This document shows, piece by piece, positions 25,920 through 32,127 of a stretch of DNA of 32,271 bases; position 1 is the stretch's first letter; each line of letters opens with the position of its first letter. Origin of the DNA: Candidatus Poribacteria bacterium (GTDB taxonomy: Bacteria > Poribacteria > WGA-4E > WGA-3G); NCBI GenBank assembly GCA_022824265.1, contig JAJEAG010000002.1, positions 1 through 32,271 on the forward strand, given 5' to 3'. The notes under the pieces were generated by a model that was not told the origin of the DNA, made no database searches, and worked only from the letters and a program-made list of their open reading frames with translations. The translations under genes and the position numbers were made by a program.

Positions 25920-25948
25920 TTCACATCCCTCTTAACACCTGTTATAAT
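25920..25948 (+). promoter_or_regulatory. Sigma-70 promoter with extended -10, plus strand
   Basis: -35 TTCACA (25920-25925, one mismatch to consensus), 17-nt spacer, -10 TATAAT (25943-25948) preceded by TGn, an extended -10. It points toward the small gene at 26215, giving a leader of about 260 nt rich in A and C. The same leader holds the paired AAAAGATACCGTA repeats. It runs divergently from the hen1 promoter, about 270 nt away. Confidence 0.6.
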
Positions 25949-26151
25949 ACTACCACTATGAAACACAAAAAACGCTTACACTCCACATTCTCAATAAAAA
26001 ACGCCACCCGTCACCCAACAAATATCCACCCAAAAACCGACCACAACCCAGCACATAAAAAAGTTACCAAAAATATTTTTTTTCAACCACAAAAACCCAA
26101 TTTCAGCAACCCACGAACCCAGACAACCACTAACTTTAGACCGATTTTACC

Positions 26152-26190
26152 AAAAGATACCGTAATGTCAAAAAAAGATACCGTACGGTA
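26152..26190 (+). promoter_or_regulatory. Candidate operator: two AAAAGATACCGTA repeats and a 12-bp palindrome
   Basis: AAAAGATACCGTA occurs at 26152-26164 and 26173-26185, exactly 21 bp apart start to start, so the copies lie on the same face of the helix. The second copy extends into the perfect palindrome TACCGTACGGTA (26179-26190). The pair ends 8 nt before the AAAGGAGG ribosome binding site of the small gene. Binding by a repressor is an inference. Confidence 0.45.
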
Positions 26191-26214
26191 ACCTTTTAAA
26201 GGAGGAATATTCCA

Positions 26215-26445
26215 ATGAAATTCGGAGACAAACACAAACAATTCGTAGTCAAATCCTTCGCATCAGACATGCACTTTGCCAGAATCACAGAAACCACGGA
26301 AGACGCGGAAAGGCATCTTGTTATACCATTTCTGAATAATAACTTCTCATTAACAAGAAACGCGTTCGTAGTCGCGCAATTCATTGCCAAATCAACGCCA
26401 AATGCGCGTTTGGCATTTGGCGCCTTGGACATTTGGATTTATTAG
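26215..26445 (+). CDS. Small hypothetical protein, probably truncated by repeat DNA
   Basis: A 76-residue frame with a near-perfect ribosome binding site (AAAGGAGG at 26198-26205) and its own promoter region, so translation is likely. Only the first 17 or so residues (MKFGDKHKQFVVKSFAS) look like a normal protein start; they loosely recall DUF2280-type proteins, but this is a weak recollection. From about residue 38 on, the coding DNA is a Poribacteria-like GCGCAATTCATTGCC-type intergenic repeat followed by the perfect stem-loop at 26396-26422, so the original 3' part of the gene was probably lost. No function can be assigned. Confidence 0.35.
   Translation: MKFGDKHKQFVVKSFASDMHFARITETTEDAERHLVIPFLNNNFSLTRNAFVVAQFIAKSTPNARLAFGALDIWIY
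26396..26422. repeat. Perfect 10-bp stem-loop (CGCCAAATGC/GCATTTGGCG)
   Basis: Arms 26396-26405 and 26413-26422 with a 7-nt loop GCGTTTG. It lies inside the 3' part of the small gene's frame and looks like a REP-type dispersed element. It is not followed by a T-run, so it is not a standard terminator. Confidence 0.7.
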
Positions 26446-26543
26446 AGTCTCAAAATGTGGTTTTATTTATTAGAATTGGTATTATATCATATTTTTCCAA
26501 TGCTTAACGTGTCTGTTGTACAGGTCTTTTCAGTGTTTTCAGT

Positions 26544-26591
26544 GTCTTCAGCAATTCAGACAATTAACACGCGTCTTCAGCAATTCAGACA
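26544..26591 (+). repeat. Two copies of GTCTTCAGCAATTCAGACA
   Basis: Exact 19-bp copies at 26544-26562 and 26573-26591; a related, longer version is at 25809-25836. Each copy can form a small hairpin between GTCT and AGAC. Probably a dispersed intergenic repeat of this genome. Confidence 0.7.
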
Positions 26592-26629
26592 GGAAAATCG
26601 ACAGTTGTATACCTTTGCTACCATGTAAG

Positions 26630-26819
26630 CAGGGTTATTTAGTTTTCGGTTTTTCTGATGCATTTTATCACAAACGTTAATGTAGTGTCGTAAGGTGTTA
26701 CTTGGAAACTCAACATGGTAGTAGGCACACTCCGGAGTGTGCCTACTACTTTGCAAGGATAAAATCCTAACTATTAGTCCAACTCGTCAACAAGAAATTT
26801 ATAAAACTAAATAACCCTG
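26630..26819. mobile_element. MITE-like element with 17-bp inverted ends and a near-central 32-bp palindrome
   Basis: The 190-bp stretch is bounded by exact inverted repeats CAGGGTTATTTAGTTTT (26630-26646) and its complement (26803-26819). Near its middle lies a perfect 32-bp palindrome, 26718-26749, with half-site GTAGTAGGCACACTCC and no loop. There is no coding sequence and no obvious target-site duplication. The layout suggests a non-autonomous element or a composite of two repeat units; no transposase in the window is a clear partner. Confidence 0.55.
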
Positions 26820-26837
26820 GCATATCAGAGATGTTGG

Positions 26838-26954
26838 TTGATTTTTCTGCTGAATGCTGCTATACTGTGAATGCCCTTATATGGGTTATCCCAATTCTTG
26901 TTTATCAAACGTTCCGTTCAAAACCCAATCCTTTAGATTTGGGATGTAGAACGG
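26838..26954 (+). mobile_element. Miniature IS605-like unit 1: promoter-like box and TTTA-type right-end hairpin
   Basis: A promoter-like pair, TTGATT (26838-26843), 17 nt, TATACT (26861-26866), is followed after about 50 nt by a compound hairpin: outer stem CCGTTC/GAACGG (26914-26919, 26949-26954) and inner stem CCCAA/TTGGG with a CTTTA loop (26924-26943). The inner hairpin has the form of an IS200/IS605 right end. No gene is present. It is the first of three similar successive units. Confidence 0.4.
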
Positions 26955-26981
26955 CTAAATCTTTTATTTTCTCAAAAGAAC

Positions 26982-27230
26982 TTGACATTAAATTTGTATT
27001 GTAGCATACTATTAGTAGTATTGTGATGGTGGATGCAACCTTCTGCCTGGAAGTGCCACCACACCATTTTACAGTGGTAGTACAATGTTGAAGGATATAC
27101 AATGCAAACCTATAAATACAAGTTGAAAAACATACTAACGTCAGAGTTAGAGAAGTTGACTGCGTCTTCTGCATCCGTATGGAATGAAGATAGTTTGCTA
27201 ACAATCCCATTGCTTTAGCAATGGGTCAGA
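26982..27230 (+). mobile_element. Internally deleted IS605/TnpB-type element (unit 2)
   Basis: Starts with a promoter, TTGACA (26982-26987), 17 nt, CATACT (27005-27010), then a leader with a TGGTGG/CCACCA stem, then the first codons of a tnpB-like gene (27102) that run straight into the right-end hairpin CCCATTGC-TTTA-GCAATGGG at 27206-27225, an 8-bp perfect stem. The central and 3' parts of tnpB are missing, so this is a miniature derivative that might be moved in trans by a full element elsewhere. The exact outer ends cannot be fixed from one copy. Confidence 0.55.
27102..27218 (+). pseudogene. tnpB N-terminal remnant
   Basis: ATG at 27102 begins a 38-codon frame, MQTYKYKLKNILTSELEKL then TASSASVWNED, which resembles the start of IS1341-type TnpB proteins (short basic strand, helix, SA-x-x-WNE). 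The similarity ends after WNE, and the frame then reads through the element's right-end hairpin and stops at TAG 27216-27218. None of the RuvC or zinc-finger region remains. Confidence 0.5.
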
Positions 27231-27236
27231 AAACGC

Positions 27237-27265
27237 TTGACATTTTTCTGTTTATCGGATATAAT
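27237..27265 (+). promoter_or_regulatory. Perfect consensus sigma-70 promoter in front of a gene-free region
   Basis: -35 TTGACA (27237-27242), exactly 17 nt, -10 TATAAT (27260-27265). Expected start near 27272. What follows is about 400 nt without a convincing gene but with many potential stems. It may also feed the membrane-protein and PspA-like genes from about 27724 on. Confidence 0.8.
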
Positions 27266-27271
27266 GTTCTT

Positions 27272-27672
27272 ATCTCACAGTGAGAGGAAATGCTATCGTT
27301 ATCATCCTTGATAACGTTCCTCTCCATCCAAGTAGCATATAGGATTTTGTGAGTTGTGAGAACAAACCCGATTTAGATACCTACAAACATTTAGATGCGC
27401 TTGTAGCCTAAACATCAGCAAGTCTAAAAACAGACTCCCGCGATACTCAACATGTGGTTGGTCGCGTATCAGGAGGTTCCACACTAAAAAGTCTCCTATA
27501 GTCGCATCTGTGGTGCGTGCCGTAGAGCGTTGCATGACTTCTACGTTACTTAAGTTTAGCCGTTACCAAAATGGAACGCATAACTTTGGAGTCGCTATAA
27601 GCGACAAAACGCTGCTCGTATGCCTTGTGGGAGGCGAGTCTTCTTAAAGAAGCCCACTGCTTTAGTTGTGGG
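27272..27672 (+). ncRNA. Candidate structured RNA ending in an IS605-type right end (unit 3)
   Basis: The expected transcript folds from its first bases. CTCACA (27274-27279) can pair with TGTGAG (27348-27353 or 27355-27360). Inside is a long hairpin with outer stem GAGAGGAA/TTCCTCTC (27282-27289, 27317-27324) and inner stem CGTTATCA/TGATAACG (27297-27304, 27309-27316, loop TCCT). The bulge ATGCTA (27290-27295) can pair with TAGCAT (27333-27338) as a pseudoknot. More stems follow: CTACAA/TTGTAG (27381-27406), AGTCT/AGACT (27421-27436), CGCGA-CAAC/GTTG-TCGCG (27439-27466), AGGAG/CTCCT (27471-27497), GTCGC/GCGAC (27591-27605), GCCT/AGGC (27622-27635), and the right-end hairpin at 27653-27672. 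The short stems could each arise by chance; the first nested hairpin is unlikely to. It could be an orphan TnpB guide (omega) RNA or another element-borne RNA. Confidence 0.4.
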
Positions 27673-27723
27673 AGTGCATCACCTGTATGGAATATCCATA
27701 CTACTGGTATCGTATGCAATTTG

Positions 27724-28557
27724 GTGAAAACGTTGATTGATAGAAAATTGTTTCGGCAGAAATACTTATTTCATCTTATTAGCAACCCCTACACCATTTA
27801 CCCATTTGCAACAGGTGTACTTGGCGTTTTTTTATCTTGGGTTTTCAACTTAGAACCACAGGTACTCTATTTATTCGCAAGCGCGGTTGTTGGTATTGGT
27901 CTTCCTATAGGTGCAATAATCACAAGATGGACAACTGGCACAGATGATATTGCTAAACAGGTCCATGAAGAGATACTCCACGAAACGCAACATAAACAGG
28001 AAGAAGAACTAAACGCGTTACATAGACAGTTACAGAAGGATGGAGACAAAAGAACAGAACAGATGTTAGAAGAACTTCGTGCCTTACATAATTCATTTCA
28101 AGAGGAGGCGCGAGATGCAGGTTGGATGGCTTCTCTTCCCCTAACAGTAAGTGCTGAAATTACCGATAAAGTTACTGACTTATTCACACAAGCGGTCGAA
28201 TGTTTGAAAGATACATTGAAGATGTATGAGAAATCAAGGGATTCGCAGCTAACAACTGTCAGGCGAGTATTACGACAACATAGAGAACAACAGATTGCAG
28301 ATGTCCAACAGACAATTGTTCAGCTTTCACACCTCTATGCACGAGTATTGACGATTAGTCCTGAAAGTAATGAAACAGAACTTGCACGATTACGTACAGA
28401 ACTTGATGAAAGTCTTGCATTTGCAAAGAAAGTTGATGAACAGATACGCGAAACCACAGATCAGGATATACTGCAAAAGAGTCACTCTGTAAAAGACGCA
28501 CATACGATGAATGCTCATCAAAATACAACGTCGGTAGAAGAAAACGAACTCCAATGA
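27724..28557 (+). CDS. Two-TM coiled-coil membrane protein of the PspA-like operon
   Basis: Family not recognised. From the GTG at 27724 the protein has 277 residues: two hydrophobic helices at about 24-42 and 46-67, then a charged, Gln/Glu-rich coiled coil (HEEILHETQHKQEEELNAL onward), a helical region at about 105-160, and a second coiled coil at about 175-250. The frame stays open to a TTG at 27625, but that part runs through the IS605-type right-end hairpin and is probably not coding. TTG 27721 or GTG 27724 are the first plausible starts after it; neither has a good ribosome binding site, so the start is uncertain. It precedes the 11-residue-repeat protein by 46 nt. Its membrane anchor and coiled coil make it a candidate partner or receptor for the PspA-like proteins downstream. 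Confidence 0.65.
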   Translation: MKTLIDRKLFRQKYLFHLISNPYTIYPFATGVLGVFLSWVFNLEPQVLYLFASAVVGIGLPIGAIITRWTTGTDDIAKQVHEEILHETQHKQEEELNALHRQLQKDGDKRTEQMLEELRALHNSFQEEARDAGWMASLPLTVSAEITDKVTDLFTQAVECLKDTLKMYEKSRDSQLTTVRRVLRQHREQQIADVQQTIVQLSHLYARVLTISPESNETELARLRTELDESLAFAKKVDEQIRETTDQDILQKSHSVKDAHTMNAHQNTTSVEENELQ

Positions 28558-28603
28558 ATAGTTTTATATCCATAGGATAACTATTTCTACTATTTTAAGG
28601 TGA

Positions 28604-29164
28604 GTGAAATTGACCGAAACATTTGTAGTTGAAAAGTTCAAACAAGTTTTTCGATCTTACTATTTGAAGAGGTGTATTCTCTGCGGTGTTTTGTGGTGTG
28701 TTTATCTTTCATACACTATGTATAGAGTATTCGGTAATGTTGAATCTTCAATTGACGTACAAGGGATGATGGCTACTGGAAAGATTGCTGTTGCGGGTCT
28801 TGTAGCAACTGGTGCCATTGCGATTGGGGGTGGATTTGCAGGAGGTATTATTGCGATTGGGGGTGCTGGAGCAATTGGTGTAATTGCGATCGGTGGCGTA
28901 TTCGCATGGGGGATTATTGCCATTAGCAGTTCCCAGTCTATTGGTATAATCGCTATTTCTGGTTTATACAGTTATGGGATAATTGTATTTGTCGGTTTTA
29001 TTGCAATTGGTTTATATGTCTGGGGTGTTTATACACTGTCTATTACTGGGAAAGGAAAGAGCAAATACGAATTTTCAACTAACTATCAAAACCCACAAGC
29101 AGTCAAGGTCTTTACAAGTATTATGCCAAAGTTAAAATTAGCGTTCTTGTCAACTCCTAACTGA
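28604..29164 (+). CDS. Small membrane protein with eight 11-residue glycine-led repeats
   Basis: No family recognised. The 186-residue protein has a basic N-terminal part, a hydrophobic segment at about 22-40, and then eight registers of exactly 11 residues, each starting with Gly: G59, G70, G81, G92, G103, G114, G125 and G136. The consensus is G-[IVA]-I-A-I-[GS]-[GS]-x-x-x-x, for example GIIAIGGAGAI and GVIAIGGVFAW. A short polar tail follows. The repeats are almost wholly apolar, so they either lie in the membrane or form a solenoid against it. The GTG at 28604 is too close to AAGG (28597-28600); TTG 28610 has better spacing, so the true start may be six nt later. It sits between the coiled-coil protein and the PspA-like genes. 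Confidence 0.7.
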   Translation: MKLTETFVVEKFKQVFRSYYLKRCILCGVLWCVYLSYTMYRVFGNVESSIDVQGMMATGKIAVAGLVATGAIAIGGGFAGGIIAIGGAGAIGVIAIGGVFAWGIIAISSSQSIGIIAISGLYSYGIIVFVGFIAIGLYVWGVYTLSITGKGKSKYEFSTNYQNPQAVKVFTSIMPKLKLAFLSTPN

Positions 29165-29176
29165 GAATATATTCCT

Positions 29177-29791
29177 ATGTCACGCATAATAACCCGTTTT
29201 TTTAAAGCGGTTTGGTATACAATTACCTTTCGTGCACACGAGAAAGCAGATAGACTCATGCAACACCCTATGGCAGTTCATGCGATGTATGAAGACATCA
29301 TAAGCGAAAAACAAGAGAATCTCATCATGTATAAAAAAGGGATTGAGCAAATGACCAATCTGATTGAACTAAAGAGAAATTCAGTCGATGGATTTACTTC
29401 AGACATCAACAACATTGAAAAATTGAAGGAGAGAGCATTTTCTGAGCAGAATAATATCATCGCTGACCTACAAAAAGCAGGAACATCAACCGAGGAGATC
29501 GAACATCATCCCTCCTACTTAAGATGTAATACTGTTAACAATAATTATCACTCCATATTAGAGAAAAAACACATGCATCTTGACAAACTTAAACAGGATA
29601 TTGAACAGGGACAGAAAGACATTGAATCGCATTCGCAGCATCTTATACACCTACAGAATGAATTGGAAATAATTAAGCAGGAGCAATTCGAAATGGTTGC
29701 TGAATTAATCAGGGAACGCGAACAGAAGGAATTAGAGAAGATACTCTATGATATTCCGAGTGTTAGCACATCAAATAATGAAAAAACTTAA
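29177..29791 (+). CDS. PspA/IM30-like coiled-coil protein, paralogue 1
   Basis: A 204-residue, almost fully helical protein. It starts with an amphipathic segment (IITRFFKAVWYTITFRAHEKADRL), like the membrane-binding helix 0 and helix 1 of PspA/Vipp1, followed by YEDIISEKQENLIMYKKGI and long heptad-rich helices to about 195. PspA/IM30 proteins belong to the ESCRT-III superfamily and polymerise on membranes to protect or reshape them. This copy is the most diverged of the four in the RYKQAIGQ block (here MYKKGIEQ). It starts 12 nt after the stop of the 11-residue-repeat gene, without a clear ribosome binding site, so it is probably translated by coupling. Assignment is by pattern and by similarity to paralogue 4, not by an alignment search. 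Confidence 0.72.
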   Translation: MSRIITRFFKAVWYTITFRAHEKADRLMQHPMAVHAMYEDIISEKQENLIMYKKGIEQMTNLIELKRNSVDGFTSDINNIEKLKERAFSEQNNIIADLQKAGTSTEEIEHHPSYLRCNTVNNNYHSILEKKHMHLDKLKQDIEQGQKDIESHSQHLIHLQNELEIIKQEQFEMVAELIREREQKELEKILYDIPSVSTSNNEKT

Positions 29792-29868
29792 CATGCGATA
29801 AAGATTGATTTTAGTGGATAAATATTGAAACAATGAAATGGTAAACTATTCATATAGGAGAAGTTGCG

Positions 29869-30474
29869 ATGGCAAATAAAAAATCACGTTTTCTCAAACC
29901 TTTTTGGTATAAAATATCTGGACATACTGATCAAGAAAAACATACGAAGACCATTGAAGAGGTGAGTGCAGCATACGACACGATTATTAGATTCAAACGT
30001 GCGTATATTCAATGCTACAAACAAGCGATTGGACAAATGCTCCCACCTATTGAACATAATAAGAGTATAATTGAGCAACTCACTAAAGAGATTGAAGAGT
30101 TGAACCAAAATATTGCTGACACTATAGATAATACGAAAAAACTTGTAGAGGCTCATAAAAAAGGTGGAGTATCAGACGAAGAGATTGAGCAGATGCCGGA
30201 TTACAAGGAATGGATTGACAGAAAAGACAGAATACAGTCTATGATTGAGGAGAGAAACAACTGGATCGAAAAACGAAAACAGGATAACGAACGGTTTGAG
30301 ACGGACATTGAATTCCACAAACAACAGTTGACAAGACTATTTCGTGGTATAGATATGATTAAGACAGATCAATCTGAAGCCATTGAGCATATCAATTATA
30401 TCCGTATGCAAAAAGGTATTGCGATGACACTGTCAGAGATCAGTTTAGACGACACCTCACAGGAAAAAGACTAA
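29869..30474 (+). CDS. PspA/IM30-like coiled-coil protein, paralogue 2
   Basis: A 201-residue helical protein related to its neighbours. The N-terminal basic-aromatic stretch (KSRFLKPFWYKISG) is followed by YDTIIRFKRAYIQCYKQAIGQM, matching the conserved IxRYKQAIGQL block of paralogues 3 and 4, then GGVSDEEIEQMPDYKEW, matching the AG-x-x-x-EEI-x-x-x-P-x-Y block, then a long coiled coil ending IKTDQSEAIEHI. The motif order is the same in all four copies, although the residues have drifted. ATG start with AGGAGA at good spacing. Its stop overlaps the next start by one nt (TAATG). Confidence 0.72.
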   Translation: MANKKSRFLKPFWYKISGHTDQEKHTKTIEEVSAAYDTIIRFKRAYIQCYKQAIGQMLPPIEHNKSIIEQLTKEIEELNQNIADTIDNTKKLVEAHKKGGVSDEEIEQMPDYKEWIDRKDRIQSMIEERNNWIEKRKQDNERFETDIEFHKQQLTRLFRGIDMIKTDQSEAIEHINYIRMQKGIAMTLSEISLDDTSQEKD

Positions 30475-31196
30475 TGAGAAATGGCATTACACGTTTATAC
30501 AAGGCAATGTGGTATACACAAGTTGGTCGATCACTTGAACAAGCAGATCAGCAGACCGATTATGATGATTTGTTTGACGAGAACGGTGATGACATTATCC
30601 AACACTTTGAAGAATCTGAATCTATCATTAATTATCCAGAATCTATACGTGGGGAATATGAAGACATTATCCGGCAGAAGCAAAGCAATATCCAACGTTA
30701 TAAGCAAGCGATTGGACAACTCATTGCACTTATTGAACAAAAAAAGAGTTCGTTAAAGGCACTTGATGGTGAGGTTGAGAATCTTGAACAGTTGAAGGAA
30801 GACGCATTTGCAAAAGTTGAGATAATTGCAGCCGAACTGCGAGAAGCTGGAGTTGCAGATGAAGAGATTGAACAACATCAATCCTATAAGCGTTGTATTA
30901 CCTCATTTAACGACTTTAAGTCAACCATTGTAAAGAAAAACGTACGTATTGACAAACTACAACAAGATATTGATCGTTTGCAGAATGACATTGAACATCA
31001 TAAGAATTCAATTACTATGCTGCATCGTGATTTAGATAAAACAAAGACTGAACAATCAGAGGCAGTCGCTGACTTCATTGCTGCCCGTGAAAAGGAAGAA
31101 ATTAACAATATGCTGTCAGGGGTTAGCAGTGAGGAGACAACAGCACAATTGAAACGTATACGAGAAATTCGGGAGAAAGTATTGCAAAAATTATAG
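30474..31196 (+). CDS. PspA/IM30-like coiled-coil protein, paralogue 3 with acidic N-terminal insertion
   Basis: A 240-residue paralogue. After the amphipathic start (GITRLYKAMWYTQVGRSLEQAD) it carries an acidic insertion of about 30 residues (DYDDLFDENGDDIIQHFEES) that the other three copies lack, located where helix 1 joins the core hairpin in PspA-type proteins. Then YEDIIRQKQSNIQRYKQAIG, REAGVADEEIEQHQSYKRC and KTEQSEAVADFI follow in the family order. It ends IREIREKVLQKL, without the C-terminal extension of paralogue 4. Start and stop are tightly coupled to paralogue 2. The insertion may change membrane binding or polymer contacts, which is an inference. Confidence 0.75.
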   Translation: MRNGITRLYKAMWYTQVGRSLEQADQQTDYDDLFDENGDDIIQHFEESESIINYPESIRGEYEDIIRQKQSNIQRYKQAIGQLIALIEQKKSSLKALDGEVENLEQLKEDAFAKVEIIAAELREAGVADEEIEQHQSYKRCITSFNDFKSTIVKKNVRIDKLQQDIDRLQNDIEHHKNSITMLHRDLDKTKTEQSEAVADFIAAREKEEINNMLSGVSSEETTAQLKRIREIREKVLQKL

Positions 31197-31290
31197 GTTG
31201 TAAGCGTAACTTGTTTGAAAATCGTTTTTATTTTAAGATTCAAATGGAAGAAATTAACAAAATTTCATATTTCACACAGGAGGAAATCCA

Positions 31291-32127
31291 ATGGCAAACG
31301 GCATTACCCGTTTTTTCAAAGCAATATGGTATACCCTAACCGGTCGCGCACACGAGCAGGCTGACAGACTCATGGAAAACCCCGAAGCGGTTCGTGGTGC
31401 CTATGAGGACATTATCAAAGATAAGCAGGGGAATATCCAACGTTATAAACAAGCGATCGGGCAACTCATCGCACTTGTTGAACAGAAAAAAGGTTCCCTT
31501 AAAAAACTTACTGATGAAATTGACAAACTTGAACAGATGAAGGCGGGTGCAATCGCTAAAGCGAAAAGCACAGCTGCTGAACTACAACAAGCAGGCACTC
31601 CAGATGAAGAAATCAAACAAAATCCAGATTATGTCCGTTGTGTCACATCATATAACGATTTTCATTCTACATTAGAAGAGAAAAACGCGCGGGTAACGGA
31701 ACTTGAAGATGATATTGAACGGGCACAAGGAGACATTGAATCCCATAAACTACAGATAACTGGTCTCCATAAAGATCTTGACAAGATTAAGACAGAACAA
31801 TCTGAAGCAGTTGCAGACCTAATTACTGCAAAGGAACAGGAAGATATTGCAGATATGCTTTCTGGTATAAGTATGGATGGCACCTCAGCGGAATTAAGTC
31901 GTATGCGCGAAATTCGAGAGAAAGCAAAAGGACGATCAAAAGTCGCACAAGAACTCGCTGGTACAGATTCACGCGCTGAAGAGGAAGAATTCCTTGCCGC
32001 TGCTCGGTCCACTGCTGCTACTGATGAATTTGATTCACTTATCTTTGGTGCACAACAAACGGATACTCCCGCGCAAACTGAAGAAGCCAAGGATGAGACA
32101 AAGAGTGAATCCGAATTGCCTTTATAA
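31291..32127 (+). CDS. PspA/IM30 family protein, paralogue 4 (longest, most typical)
   Basis: A 278-residue protein, the copy closest in length and layout to standard PspA/IM30/Vipp1 proteins (about 220-260 residues). It has an amphipathic N-terminus (ITRFFKAIWYTLTGRAHEQAD), YEDIIKDKQGNIQRYKQAIG (36-55), a central heptad-rich hairpin with AAELQQAGTPDEEIKQNPDY, and a KTEQSEAVADLI block. A C-terminal part, REIREKAKGRSKVAQELAG then EEEEFLAAARSTAATDEFDSLIFG, resembles the late helices of PspA. It ends in an acidic, Thr/Glu-rich tail of about 25 residues. Perfect AGGAGG ribosome binding site, the best of the four genes, so this may be the main polymer-forming subunit. The TAA stop is followed directly by an IS605-type right end. 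Confidence 0.82.
   Translation: MANGITRFFKAIWYTLTGRAHEQADRLMENPEAVRGAYEDIIKDKQGNIQRYKQAIGQLIALVEQKKGSLKKLTDEIDKLEQMKAGAIAKAKSTAAELQQAGTPDEEIKQNPDYVRCVTSYNDFHSTLEEKNARVTELEDDIERAQGDIESHKLQITGLHKDLDKIKTEQSEAVADLITAKEQEDIADMLSGISMDGTSAELSRMREIREKAKGRSKVAQELAGTDSRAEEEEFLAAARSTAATDEFDSLIFGAQQTDTPAQTEEAKDETKSESELPL

Noticed and set aside
25898-26191. A 97-codon plus-strand frame rich in Lys, Thr, Asn and Pro
   Set aside because: It is the A/C-rich leader between a promoter and the small gene, starts upstream of the promoter itself, has no ribosome binding site and no family-like pattern.
25809-26591. CRISPR array suggested by repeated short motifs
   Set aside because: Copies are few, differ in length and have no regular spacer spacing; no cas genes are present.
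27302-27535. A 77-codon minus-strand frame in the foldable region
   Set aside because: No ribosome binding site or recognisable domain, and it lies in the region that better fits a structured RNA driven from the other strand.
27511-27640. Possible decayed tnpB zinc-finger remnant (ICGACRRALHD reading)
   Set aside because: Only a dozen residues resemble the family, with a stop soon after; too weak to list as a gene remnant.
27272-27672. RNase P RNA, tmRNA or SRP RNA as identity of the foldable region
   Set aside because: The conserved sequence blocks of these RNAs, such as GAGGAAAGTCC or the tRNA-like tmRNA ends, are not present.
31662-32090. A 142-codon frame on the minus strand opposite the last PspA-like gene
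   Set aside because: Ser/Arg-rich mirror of a coiled-coil gene; no ribosome binding site, and the plus-strand gene has an ideal one.
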